64,000 nucleotides of DNA from assembly GCA_026014805.1 (NCBI GenBank), contig JAOZHR010000026.1, positions 1-64,000 on the forward strand, in the 5' to 3' direction. The notes beneath the pieces were generated by a model. That model worked only from the letters and a program-made list of their open reading frames with translations, had not been told where the DNA came from and did not search any database. Each line of letters begins with the position of its first letter. Position 1 is the stretch's first letter. Made by a program: the position numbers and the translations under genes. This document shows positions 17,196 to 24,181 of the stretch, in pieces. Origin of the DNA: Candidatus Bathyarchaeota archaeon (GTDB lineage: Archaea > Thermoproteota > Bathyarchaeia > Bathyarchaeales > SOJC01).

Positions 17196-17504
17196 ACTAG
17201 AATCTCCGCACTATTACATTCAAGGCAATACTAAAGCATTTTCAGCGCGTGCACAAACGCAAATGATCCCCATAGGAAAAAATTCAGGATATGCAGGGTG
17301 CATCAGTGGCAAGCGGGACGTGGTTCGAACCACATACCGGACACGGATTCCGGGAAATTTCCTCTGCTCCTTTTTTATTGTTTAGAACAAGACTCTTTAA
17401 GTATGAGCACGCCTGAAGTTTATTAGCAAATCCGATTTTGAATCAGAATCCCCACTTAAATAAATTTATAGTTTTGGTCATACCAATTTCAGAAGAGGAT
17501 AATT
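17196..17504. other. Intergenic region between divergent genes
   Basis: There is no gene here. It holds a tRNA-3'-like fragment at 17306-17334 and, at 17455-17470, ACTTAAATAAATTTAT, a TATA-rich stretch well placed for the CBS gene at 17505. Confidence 0.4.
17306..17334 (-). repeat. tRNA T-arm and acceptor-like fragment with CCA
   Basis: On the minus strand a palindromic GTGGTTCGAACCAC is followed by GTCCCGCTTGCCA. This resembles the T-arm, acceptor strand and CCA of a tRNA. No matching 5' acceptor strand occurs upstream, so it is a remnant or mimic. It shares CTTGCCA with the fragment at 15641. Confidence 0.4.
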
Positions 17505-17969
17505 ATGAAAATCGAGAAATTAATGGTTAAGAACGTTATTACCCTGCAGGGAGACGTCTCAGCCTACGATGCTGTAAAACTCATGAATAAGAATAGAATA
17601 GGTTGTTTGGTGGTTTACAACGGTCAGGTTGCTGGGATTTTGACTGAGAGAGATATGCTTGAAAGAGTTTTAGAAGAATGCAGGAATCCGAAAGAAATTA
17701 AGGTTTCAGAAATAATGACAAAACAGGTCACCGTTGGAAGGCCAGACATGCAGCTTGTCGAAGCTACAGAACTTATGTTTGAGAAAAGGGTGAAGAAACT
17801 ACCTATAGTAGAAGGAAACCGATTAGTAGGTCTGGTTACCTTGACCGACATAGCTCGTGTTGCAAAACTGGATGAAAAAACGATGGAACTAATTGAAACA
17901 CGCGCACGCTTCCTAGAGGCTTTCATAAAAGGCTTTTGTATCGAACCCGCCTGCACATTTACTGTCTAA
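17505..17969 (+). CDS. Tandem CBS-domain protein
   Basis: This 154-residue protein is made almost entirely of two CBS repeats (about 1-65 and 66-130), each with the typical strand-helix-strand pattern (GCLVVYNGQVAGILTERDM and KLPIVEGNRLVGLVTLTDI). Such pairs bind adenosine nucleotides and act as energy sensors or regulate a partner protein. The C-terminal extension has two Cys (GFCIEPACTFTV), unusual for the family. ATG at 17505 has GAGG upstream and a TATA-like stretch about 40 bases further. No obvious partner enzyme lies beside it. Confidence 0.88.
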   Translation: MKIEKLMVKNVITLQGDVSAYDAVKLMNKNRIGCLVVYNGQVAGILTERDMLERVLEECRNPKEIKVSEIMTKQVTVGRPDMQLVEATELMFEKRVKKLPIVEGNRLVGLVTLTDIARVAKLDEKTMELIETRARFLEAFIKGFCIEPACTFTV

Positions 17970-18156
17970 AAGATACGCACACTCTACTCCCTACTTTCCA
18001 AGACCCGAATGAGCAGGCCCACATGTTCTCTTGCGCGCGCCCCTCCTCATTCCTGAAAACAGGGTAGATTTTGAACTTATTTTTGCAAAAGAAGTTTTTG
18101 GTGGGGTAACTGGCTGATAGTCCCCGTTTAGAGCCTGGAATAATTTCTACACGATC

Positions 18157-18615
18157 TTGTTAAATATGCCTCCATTCAACTCTGGTCATAAGGTTGCACA
18201 TGCATTTTGTTTTGGAAAATTTGTGTCAATTAACTCTGAAGAATCTACACGACTGACTGAGAACATTTGGCGAAAATGTCATAAATTGAATGTGAATATA
18301 GTAAGTGTGGTGAAAACGGTGTTCACTGAAGACGAAATACTGCGAGTTTCGAGCGTTTTGAGTGCGCTGGGCAACCCCACAAGGTTAAGAATAGTTGAGC
18401 TCATAAGCGAGACTAAAAGACCTTTACACATAAAGGCCGTTGCCGAAATCCTGAAAAAGGATTACGCCGCCATCTATCGTCACGTCAAGGTTTTACAAAG
18501 AAGCAGATTGTTAGAGGTCTATGAGGTGGGGCGTTCACGTGTGCTGTATCCGAAAAATTTGGACTTGATCAAACAGTTGGTTCAAGTTGCTAACAAAATG
18601 ATACAAATAGAGTAA
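18157..18615 (+). CDS. ArsR-type winged-helix transcriptional regulator
   Basis: Residues about 55-150 form an ArsR-like winged helix (LSALGNPTRLRIVELISE, then YAAIYRHVKVLQRSRLLEV). The open frame reaches back to TTG 18157, but the first 50 residues have no family counterpart, and GTG 18307 gives the usual ArsR length of about 100. A TATA-like TTAAATAT at about 18158 also argues for a later start. It lacks the Cys pair typical of metal sensors of this family. It lies 88 bases upstream of the ECF gene, whose promoter carries paired palindromes, so it probably controls that gene. Confidence 0.8.
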   Translation: MLNMPPFNSGHKVAHAFCFGKFVSINSEESTRLTENIWRKCHKLNVNIVSVVKTVFTEDEILRVSSVLSALGNPTRLRIVELISETKRPLHIKAVAEILKKDYAAIYRHVKVLQRSRLLEVYEVGRSRVLYPKNLDLIKQLVQVANKMIQIE

Positions 18616-18642
18616 TAAGAGTTGCGGTAAACACATAGTATT

Positions 18643-18673
18643 TTGCGCAAAATATAAATATAATTTAGCGCAA
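18643..18673 (+). promoter_or_regulatory. Promoter with TATA box between two TTGCGCAA-like palindromes (probable operator)
   Basis: TTGCGCAA at 18643-18650 is a perfect palindrome. TAGCGCAA at 18666-18673 differs from it in one base. Between them lies the TATA-like ATATAAATATAAT. Their centres are 23 bases apart, about two helix turns. A dimeric repressor bound at both would cover the TATA box. The ArsR-type protein encoded just upstream is the natural candidate. Confidence 0.55.
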
Positions 18674-18702
18674 GAAGTATTTTCTTCGTAGATGATGTAT
18701 CC

Positions 18703-19311
18703 TTGCAAAAGATAGGCACTCGAGAGATTGCTGTGGTCAGTGTGCTAGGCGCTCTTTCTGCATTATGTGAGATAATACCGGGACCGCCGTTCGACGTTCC
18801 ATTCCCACTTCTACCTAAGATTTCTTGGGACATTACAGGGTTACCCATGATGGTCAGTTTGCTTCTTTATGGCCCCTTGTGCGCCATATACACATGCCTT
18901 GTAGGATGTTCAATTATATTTCTTCGCGGAAACGTTTATGGAGGCGTCTTTAAGGTCCTTGCGGAGCTGGCGACCTTACTGGCATTTGCGTTGCTTAAAA
19001 GAGGTGTTGTTGCTAACTCGCTCGCTGCAGTTGCCTCAAGGGTCGTTGCAATGACTATAGCTAATTATTACTTGCTTCAACTCTTCTATGGAATGCCAGA
19101 GCCACTTGTGGTCAGCCTTCTAGTCCCAGTAGGGTTGTTTAACATGACGCAAGCTCTAATCAACATTATTCCTGCATACATTATCTATTTAAGGGTGAGA
19201 AGGGGATGGTGGCCTAGCCGGGCGCATGACAACATGAAAAACGAAAGCCGCAAGCTCAATAATCGTAACATGTTCATTGTTCATAGCGATTGTAGCGACC
19301 AGCACTCATGA
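18703..19311 (+). CDS. ECF transporter S component (substrate-binding membrane protein)
   Basis: This 202-residue protein has about five or six hydrophobic helices. The early motif FPLLPKISWDITGLPMMV, then LLLYGPLCA, is typical of ECF S-components of the RibU/PanT-like kind, where the region after the first helix contacts the vitamin. It would pair with shared EcfA/EcfT subunits encoded elsewhere to import a vitamin or cofactor precursor. The start is TTG at 18703. The last 30 residues are hydrophilic and not part of the family. The substrate is unknown. Regulation by the neighbouring ArsR-type protein through the palindromes at 18643-18673 is likely. Confidence 0.82.
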   Translation: MQKIGTREIAVVSVLGALSALCEIIPGPPFDVPFPLLPKISWDITGLPMMVSLLLYGPLCAIYTCLVGCSIIFLRGNVYGGVFKVLAELATLLAFALLKRGVVANSLAAVASRVVAMTIANYYLLQLFYGMPEPLVVSLLVPVGLFNMTQALINIIPAYIIYLRVRRGWWPSRAHDNMKNESRKLNNRNMFIVHSDCSDQHS

Positions 19312-19390
19312 AAATCCAAAACCCCAAAATATGATTCTTCCTCCAAAATGTGGACCAAGACAGCTTTGAATCCTCGTTTAAACCCTGGTA

Positions 19391-19434
19391 GCTGGCGGGG
19401 TGGGATTCGAACCCAACCAACCAACCAACCAACG
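19391..19434. repeat. tRNA-Arg 3'-end-like fragment followed by (CCAA)n
   Basis: The GGCGGGGTGGGATTCGAACC segment and two further bases match the T-arm and acceptor region of the tRNA-Arg gene at 23002-23076 in the same orientation. Instead of continuing into the tRNA body it runs into tandem CCAA units. It looks like an attachment-site scar or a mimic. Confidence 0.45.
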
Positions 19435-19527
19435 AAAAGCAGAACAGAACATGCTTTCAGAAGGCATTTTGTCAGTATTTGATCGGATAGCAAAGAACTA
19501 TAAGGCAATGCGGCAGAATAGGCGATT

Positions 19528-19713
19528 ATGAAAACCGATAATCTCGTTGCAGGGTTAATAGTTCTAGCTTTCGCTGCGATTCTGTTTGCTGATGCTATCC
19601 TGACTACCGTAGACCCAGCCAGTGAGTTGTTTTCGCCCAATGACGTTAAAGGTATAGTAGGCTTCGCCTTGATATGGATCGCTGTATTCTATTTCAAAAA
19701 AGCAAAGGAATAG
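19528..19713 (+). CDS. Small two-helix membrane protein
   Basis: This 61-residue protein has two hydrophobic helices (LVAGLIVLAFAAILFADAIL and GIVGFALIWIAVFYF) joined by an acidic turn and ending in Lys residues. GGCGAT just upstream of ATG 19528 is a weak ribosome site. No family is recognised. Its clean two-helix layout and Lys-rich end argue for a real gene. Confidence 0.5.
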   Translation: MKTDNLVAGLIVLAFAAILFADAILTTVDPASELFSPNDVKGIVGFALIWIAVFYFKKAKE

Positions 19714-19817
19714 AACCAGAAATTTCCTTTCTTTTTTCCTCACTTCTCTTAACCAAATGAAGGTTGGATATCCATCTATTTCTACTTAGACCCTGATTAG
19801 TTGCTTCATCAACTGTT

Positions 19818-19861
19818 AGGGTGGAATTCTGACCCACCCAACCAACCAACCAACCAACCAA
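19818..19861. repeat. Degenerate T-arm-like fragment followed by (CCAA)n
   Basis: GGGTGGAATTCTGACCCA resembles the T-arm fragment at 19398 with a few changes, and is again followed by five tandem CCAA units. A similar ACCCTG segment precedes both copies, so the two look like duplicates about 430 bases apart. Confidence 0.4.
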
Positions 19862-19918
19862 AATCTAATGTATTAGAGCGCATGTTTTTCTGTGCTTTCT
19901 CTAAACTTAAGCTGATAT

Positions 19919-20767
19919 TCAAAGCTTGAGAGCTTTTCTTCCAATCGCAAGCAATACGGAGGGATGAGCATTACCAAACTTTCTGTTCCTTTCTTTCAAT
20001 TCTTCGCCTATCTTCTGAAGTCTGATGCGAGCTTTTGGATCTGCAACTTCCTTTAATCTTTTAAGATTGTCATTAATCTCTTTGATAGAACCATCAATTT
20101 CCTCTTCACTTTTTGGGTCGTCACATCTAAACTTTTTTTCACAGAAAAGACACTCCACTGGATGTGTAGATTCGAATATCTTAACCCGTTCAAGCTCTAA
20201 ATTGCCAATAACTTCTTCAATTCTGTGCTTAGTGAAAGTCGTTTTATGAGTCTCACCTAACAAAGAATCGATTTGTGCTTCCCAAGCATGTTGTAGTATG
20301 TTTGCTTTCTGTGCTCCAGTCTGTTTTCCATCGCAGAATTCTTCTTGAATAATGAAGTTTCCACCTGGCTTCAATACACGACGCATCTCAGCTAACACCT
20401 TCTCTATTCTATCAAGATGATGCAACGAATAAGCCATGCATACCATGTCAAAAGAATTATCGTCAAACTCTAACGATTCCGCATTCATCTCCATTAGTTT
20501 GACGGGCTGGTCTCTAAACCGTTTCTCAGCGGACTCCAGATCCTTCTTTGAAATGTCAATCCCAACAAAACAGTCATAGTCCTTCAACGCTTTCATCAAA
20601 GTATCAATAAAATCACCAGAACCAGTTGCAATATCCAGAACTTTTCCACCAGAAATCAACCCTAACTTGACCCGAATTTTAACTGCACCTGATGCTGCCA
20701 ATTTTTTTGGCAAATTCTCCAAATCAGTACTCACCTTCCAGCCAGTCTGGTTGTCCTGCAAGCTCAT
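19919..20767 (-). CDS. Class I SAM-dependent methyltransferase (UbiE-like)
   Basis: This 282-residue protein has a SAM-binding motif I (GGKVLDIATGSGDFIDTL) near residues 39-56, an acidic residue after strand 2 (CFVGIDIS), and MVCMAYSLHHLD and MRRVLKPGG, typical of the methyltransf_11/UbiE type. The C-terminal part from about residue 170 has CLFCEKKFRCDD, two Cys pairs that might bind zinc, and a coiled-coil end. The substrate is unknown: small molecule, lipid quinone or metalloid are all possible. ATG at 20767. Confidence 0.85.
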   Translation of the reverse strand: MSLQDNQTGWKVSTDLENLPKKLAASGAVKIRVKLGLISGGKVLDIATGSGDFIDTLMKALKDYDCFVGIDISKKDLESAEKRFRDQPVKLMEMNAESLEFDDNSFDMVCMAYSLHHLDRIEKVLAEMRRVLKPGGNFIIQEEFCDGKQTGAQKANILQHAWEAQIDSLLGETHKTTFTKHRIEEVIGNLELERVKIFESTHPVECLFCEKKFRCDDPKSEEEIDGSIKEINDNLKRLKEVADPKARIRLQKIGEELKERNRKFGNAHPSVLLAIGRKALKL

Positions 20768-20833
20768 AAGTTTTCTTATAGTATAGGCGTTAACACTTTT
20801 GTAGCTTACAGGACAAATGTAGTATGTTGATTT

Positions 20834-20899
20834 TGGTTGGTTGGGTGGGATTCGAACCCAGCACCAAGTGGAGATATCACCTGAACATTCCCTTTTTTT
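20834..20899. repeat. T-arm-like fragment plus GAGATATC repeat with T-run
   Basis: (TTGG)n leads into GGGTGGGATTCGAACCCA, a T-arm-like palindromic stretch, then AGTGGAGATATCACC and CCCTTTTTTT. The last part recurs at 21672, 39239 and 39433. It lies just after the 3' end of the NicO-like gene. Confidence 0.5.
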
Positions 20900-20902
20900 C
20901 TT

Positions 20903-21598
20903 CTACAGTCCCAAGCTTGTTTCAAGAATCAGCCATATTCCAACACTGGAGATCACGATGCCAGCAAGAATTTCCATGTGCTTTTCTATTCTTTCCAGCC
21001 TTGTGATATATTGAATTGCTTTGAGTGCAATCGAGGTTAGAACCACCATCATTCCAATTGTAGCGATGGCGTAGGAAAGCATGACCAGTAAGGTCGTGGT
21101 TGCTCCGTAAGGAACTGCAGCAATCAATACAGGGATTAGCGTGAAACAAGGTGCTATTCCCACTATCGCAGTAACCCAAGCACCCCAGCCAATTTTGTTT
21201 TTTCCAAGTCTTCCTGCTTTAGGTTTATGGAGACCATGCTCATGAAGGTGCTCGGGCTGGTCAGACCCATGGGAATGCGAATGTCCACCTATTTTTCGTT
21301 TCCAAGATAGAAGTGCGTATGCAAGTCCGAAGGCAATAAGTAGAAATCCTGAAATCTGCTGTGCTGAATTAGCAATGAACTGGGACATTGTAACACTCAC
21401 AAGCAAGGCTACAATACCTATGCCCATGGAAACAGAAATGTGTAGAATTCCCGCAACTATTGTGACTCCAACCATTCGCTTCATGGTCCAGTTATTAGCA
21501 CGCCCAATCATTGCTAATGGAATTTCATGATCCGGAACCAGTGTGTGTAAAATAGCTGCTACAGCTGCTGAAATCATGAGAATTACTGTTGTACTCAT
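20903..21598 (-). CDS. NicO/RcnA-like metal exporter with His-rich loop
   Basis: This 231-residue protein has about six hydrophobic helices. Helix 1 carries HTLVPDHEIP, the Hx4DH pattern of the nickel/cobalt transporter superfamily. A cytoplasmic His-rich loop (GGHSHSHGSDQPEHLHEHGL) lies near residues 103-122. A WGAWVTAIVGIAPCFTLIPV helix follows. This layout is that of NicO/RcnA-type efflux proteins and their UreH/TauE-like relatives, so nickel or cobalt homeostasis is likely. The exact metal and direction cannot be read. ATG at 21598. Confidence 0.75.
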   Translation of the reverse strand: MSTTVILMISAAVAAILHTLVPDHEIPLAMIGRANNWTMKRMVGVTIVAGILHISVSMGIGIVALLVSVTMSQFIANSAQQISGFLLIAFGLAYALLSWKRKIGGHSHSHGSDQPEHLHEHGLHKPKAGRLGKNKIGWGAWVTAIVGIAPCFTLIPVLIAAVPYGATTTLLVMLSYAIATIGMMVVLTSIALKAIQYITRLERIEKHMEILAGIVISSVGIWLILETSLGL

Positions 21599-21671
21599 CT
21601 ATATCCCAAGCTTTCCAGTTCTAATTGACTCAAAATCCTGAGCGTTCTATAAGAACATTCTCATGGAAATA

Positions 21672-21716
21672 AACCCACATACAGTAGAGATATCACCCGC
21701 AAATCCCTCTTTTTTC
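21672..21716. repeat. GAGATATC repeat with T-run, second copy
   Basis: AACCCACATACAGTAGAGAT leads into ATCACCCGCAAATCCCTC and TTTTTT. It aligns with 20856-20899 over its whole length, though its T-arm part is worn down to AACCCA. It lies after the 3' end of the aldo/keto reductase gene. Confidence 0.5.
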
Positions 21717-21726
21717 TGCAACTGAA

Positions 21727-22839
21727 CTATTCTGTCCAGTAAACCCATCCGTTTGATACCTTGGATTTTTTCAAGACTCCCCTTTTCACTCTTCTAGCGA
21801 GAGAATTAGTAATATTGTCCTCTTTGCCCTTAGTCGAGAGACCTTTAGACTCTAAGGCTTTGACCACATGCTCTAGCGTTCTCTTATTGGGATGTTTAAA
21901 GAATCCCTCACGAATTAGTCCCTCAAGCGCCTGACACGCCTGACCGCCCCAGGTTTGAGGTCCCTTGCGCTGTGCCGCGCGCGGGAAAATCTGCTGGACA
22001 TCAAACTCATCAACCATAGCGCTCATTTCTATATCAGATGGTCGCTTCTCAAAACGATTGGCAGCATCCAACACCTTGGGCAGAAGCTGCATATCACCCG
22101 CTGTGATCAAAAAGCTGTCCGGGAAACCCAATGACCAATGCACCGACTTATCAATGGCATCTTGAGTCTCTAACGGTTCATAGAAATACGTATTGTAAGT
22201 CTTGGAACGGCCTCCACATGGCCACCGAGCAATGGATTTCATGGTTTGTACTGCAACGTTGCGCTTACGGCACAACCCAACTAACTCATTGAAGTCCGCT
22301 GCATAACGGGGATTCTGCATCAGCAAATAGTTGTATGGCAATAAGACTGTATCGAAATCAAAACGCTCCAAGCTGCGTTTGTGCATTGCTGGCACTTTGT
22401 TACCGTGACCTGTTACGCCCAGAAACCGCACCAAACCTTTGTCACGCGCTTCAATAAAGGCCTCCAAGGCGCCCTCAGGCCCCATCACTTTTCCCCAACC
22501 TGCCGGATTGGTCAAACCATGCAACTGCCAGAGATCGATGTAGTCGACGCGTAGCCGTTCCAACGATCGCTTCAGATCGTCCAAGGCACCTTGGCGTGAG
22601 CGTCTGCGGGTTTTGGTGGCAACGAAGAAATCATTTCGATGCTTGACCAACCAGGGCCCGATGACCTTCTCTGCGTTGCCGTACATGGGCGCTGTGTCAA
22701 TATGATTCACTCCGTATTCCTGCAACAGCGCCAATGCGCTATCCGCTTCTGCCTGCCTTGCCTTGTTGAGCGCCCAGGAGCCGAAGATGGCGCGCGTGCT
22801 TTGATGTCCTGTACGTCCGAATTCCTGTCTCGGAATCAT
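21727..22839 (-). CDS. Aldo/keto reductase with C-terminal winged-helix-like extension
   Basis: This 370-residue protein has an aldo/keto reductase barrel at about 1-300. The conserved DTAPMYGNAE carries Asp and the catalytic Tyr, followed by FVATKTRRR (Lys) and LWQLHG (His). It reduces an aldehyde or ketone with NAD(P)H, substrate unknown. Residues about 305-370 form a separate basic domain like archaeal winged-helix tails (GFFKHPNKRTLEHVV ... GWVYWTE). The barrel-coding part is visibly GC-richer than the tail and the surroundings, suggesting that a transferred gene was joined to a resident 3' end. ATG 22839 has GGAGGG upstream. It lies close to the tRNA-Arg 3' end, a classic integration target. 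Confidence 0.88.
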   Translation of the reverse strand: MIPRQEFGRTGHQSTRAIFGSWALNKARQAEADSALALLQEYGVNHIDTAPMYGNAEKVIGPWLVKHRNDFFVATKTRRRSRQGALDDLKRSLERLRVDYIDLWQLHGLTNPAGWGKVMGPEGALEAFIEARDKGLVRFLGVTGHGNKVPAMHKRSLERFDFDTVLLPYNYLLMQNPRYAADFNELVGLCRKRNVAVQTMKSIARWPCGGRSKTYNTYFYEPLETQDAIDKSVHWSLGFPDSFLITAGDMQLLPKVLDAANRFEKRPSDIEMSAMVDEFDVQQIFPRAAQRKGPQTWGGQACQALEGLIREGFFKHPNKRTLEHVVKALESKGLSTKGKEDNITNSLARRVKRGVLKKSKVSNGWVYWTE

Positions 22840-22864
22840 CTCAATATCCCTCCGTTTTACTCAA

Positions 22865-22925
22865 GCTGCATTAGCTCAGTTGGTATCGCCACAGCCCTTA
22901 TAATGTGTACCGGGGCGGTCGCATC
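22865..22925 (+). pseudogene. Degenerate tRNA 5'-half-like sequence
   Basis: GCATTAGCTCAGTTGGTA matches a bacterial-style tRNA D-arm. It is followed by CTTATAA, like an anticodon loop with TAT, but the stems do not pair properly and no T-arm follows. It lies in the GC-rich block beside the tRNA-Arg gene and is probably a piece of imported DNA. Confidence 0.35.
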
Positions 22926-22996
22926 TTTGCCAGCAGCAGCTTCTCCACATCCTTGGCATCGGATTCGCTGGTCACTGGAATAAACAGCCAACGCAT
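22898..22996 (-). pseudogene. Short GC-rich open frame fragment beside tRNA-Arg
   Basis: A 32-residue frame starts six bases past the tRNA-Arg 3' end (MRWLFIPVTSESDAKDVEK). Its composition is like that of the aldo/keto reductase gene, not the flanks. No family is recognised. It may be the broken edge of an imported segment rather than a working gene. Confidence 0.25.
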
Positions 22997-23001
22997 GCAA
23001 G

Positions 23002-23076
23002 CGGGCGGGGTGGGATTCGAACCCACGACCACAGGCTTAGGGGGCCTGCGCCCTATCCGAACTAGGCTACCCGCCC
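23002..23076 (-). tRNA. tRNA-Arg(CCT)
   Basis: The cloverleaf is complete on the minus strand: acceptor GGGCGGG/CCCGCCC, D-stem GCCT/GGGC, anticodon stem CAGGC/GCCTG with loop CCCCTAA, T-stem GTGGG/CCCAC with loop TTCGAAT, discriminator G. No CCA is encoded. The anticodon is CCT, reading AGG. Position 33 is C instead of the nearly universal T. Its 3' end borders the GC-rich insertion-like block on the left. Confidence 0.9.
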
Positions 23077-23489
23077 CTAACTTAGTTTCGTTAGAGAAGT
23101 CACAGACTTTAAGATTTTGGTCAAGTTTAGATTGATCAAATTGGTCAATTTCTAGACCCAACAGTGAATAAACATAGCTTGGATCCTGTCTATGATACTT
23201 GAAGACTGGTTTACCATTCATATAGTCAATGTAATGTTTCACACAGTAGTAATTCTTTCCAATGTGCTGAAGATAACCTTATACTCCGCATATTTGGCAT
23301 TTTATTTTCAAAGTCTGCACCTTTGCTTAAAGGAGCTCCTGGGGTCAATATCGAGCTTAAAAGGACCTTTGAAGAATTATTTGTACTGGTTATGTTAGCA
23401 GTAAAATGCTATGAACCGCAGAACTTCATTGGACCCGTGATAAGGTGTATCTAAGACGCTTGGATTTGAACTGACAAGCATTTCTACAT
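23077..23489. other. Gene-poor stretch
   Basis: I see no supported gene in about 410 bases. The right side of the tRNA-Arg gene should carry its promoter. Short open frames here lack ribosome sites or recognisable protein patterns. Confidence 0.4.
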
Positions 23490-24098
23490 TTAGAAACTTG
23501 CCAGCAATTTCCTCAAGTCTGGAATGAACTTATCGAACATCTTCACTTTGTTACTTTCTTCAACTGGTGTTTCACTCATAATATGTGCTCCATCAGTGTC
23601 AATTTCAACGATTGCTCTACCCTTCTTTGCTGGTTGCCGAATAGAGAGAGTGCGATCTTCATCTGGAGTAACAAAAAATACTCTTATGTGCTTGGTTATA
23701 TCGTCATCTGACAGTTTGATCTTCCAATATCCCGTCTGAGCTATTCTTTCACGAAGAGTTATTTTGCCGGAGATGACCGCAACCACTCTGCAAGATTTGG
23801 GCTGATAGATAATAAGATCAACGTCTGGAAGGTGTGAACCAAACTCGCCATAGTCAATCAATAGATTCCGTTTCACTCTGTTGAGTTCTGTGGGAAGATT
23901 TCTGCTCAAGGTTTTTTCAAGCCGATAACCGCCTACTATTCTTAATCCGAGATCTTCAACTTCTTTTCTAATTATGTACAAGACCAAATTTTCGTAGTTT
24001 TTCCCTTTGAAAGCTCTCCATGATTGTTCATGATCACCGCTTGGCGTAGGGCTTTTCAACCAATCTTTATAATGAATCTTCTTAGCCTCGTTCAACAA
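23490..24098 (-). CDS. Type II restriction endonuclease, BsaWI/CCGG-family-like, 5' end frameshifted
   Basis: From TTG 24098 this is 202 residues. The nuclease core shows Pro-Asp at 91-92 (LPDVDLIIYQ) and VVAVISGKITLRERIAQ at about 106-121. This gives the PD...SxK...E variant active site of BsaWI/Cfr10I-like enzymes that cut within CCGG-type sites. Upstream, a second frame opens at GTG 24180, one base after the methyltransferase stop, and encodes NIRDLIKLYEEKKK. Removing one base in the seven-T run at 24140-24146 would join the two into about 229 residues. As it stands the gene is frameshifted or restarts at TTG. It is tightly coupled to the methyltransferase upstream. Confidence 0.72.
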   Translation of the reverse strand: MLNEAKKIHYKDWLKSPTPSGDHEQSWRAFKGKNYENLVLYIIRKEVEDLGLRIVGGYRLEKTLSRNLPTELNRVKRNLLIDYGEFGSHLPDVDLIIYQPKSCRVVAVISGKITLRERIAQTGYWKIKLSDDDITKHIRVFFVTPDEDRTLSIRQPAKKGRAIVEIDTDGAHIMSETPVEESNKVKMFDKFIPDLRKLLASF

Positions 24099-24181
24099 TT
24101 TAGATATATATTGATACGTATCGTCACCGTAGATCTTTCTTTTTTTCCTCGTATAACTTGATCAAGTCTCTGATATTCACC

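Noticed and set aside
19395-23076. A complete integrated element between the T-arm copy at 19394 and tRNA-Arg
   Set aside because: The two copies fit attachment sites, but the genes between are ordinary (methyltransferase, transporter, reductase) and no integrase lies inside. Kept only as scars.
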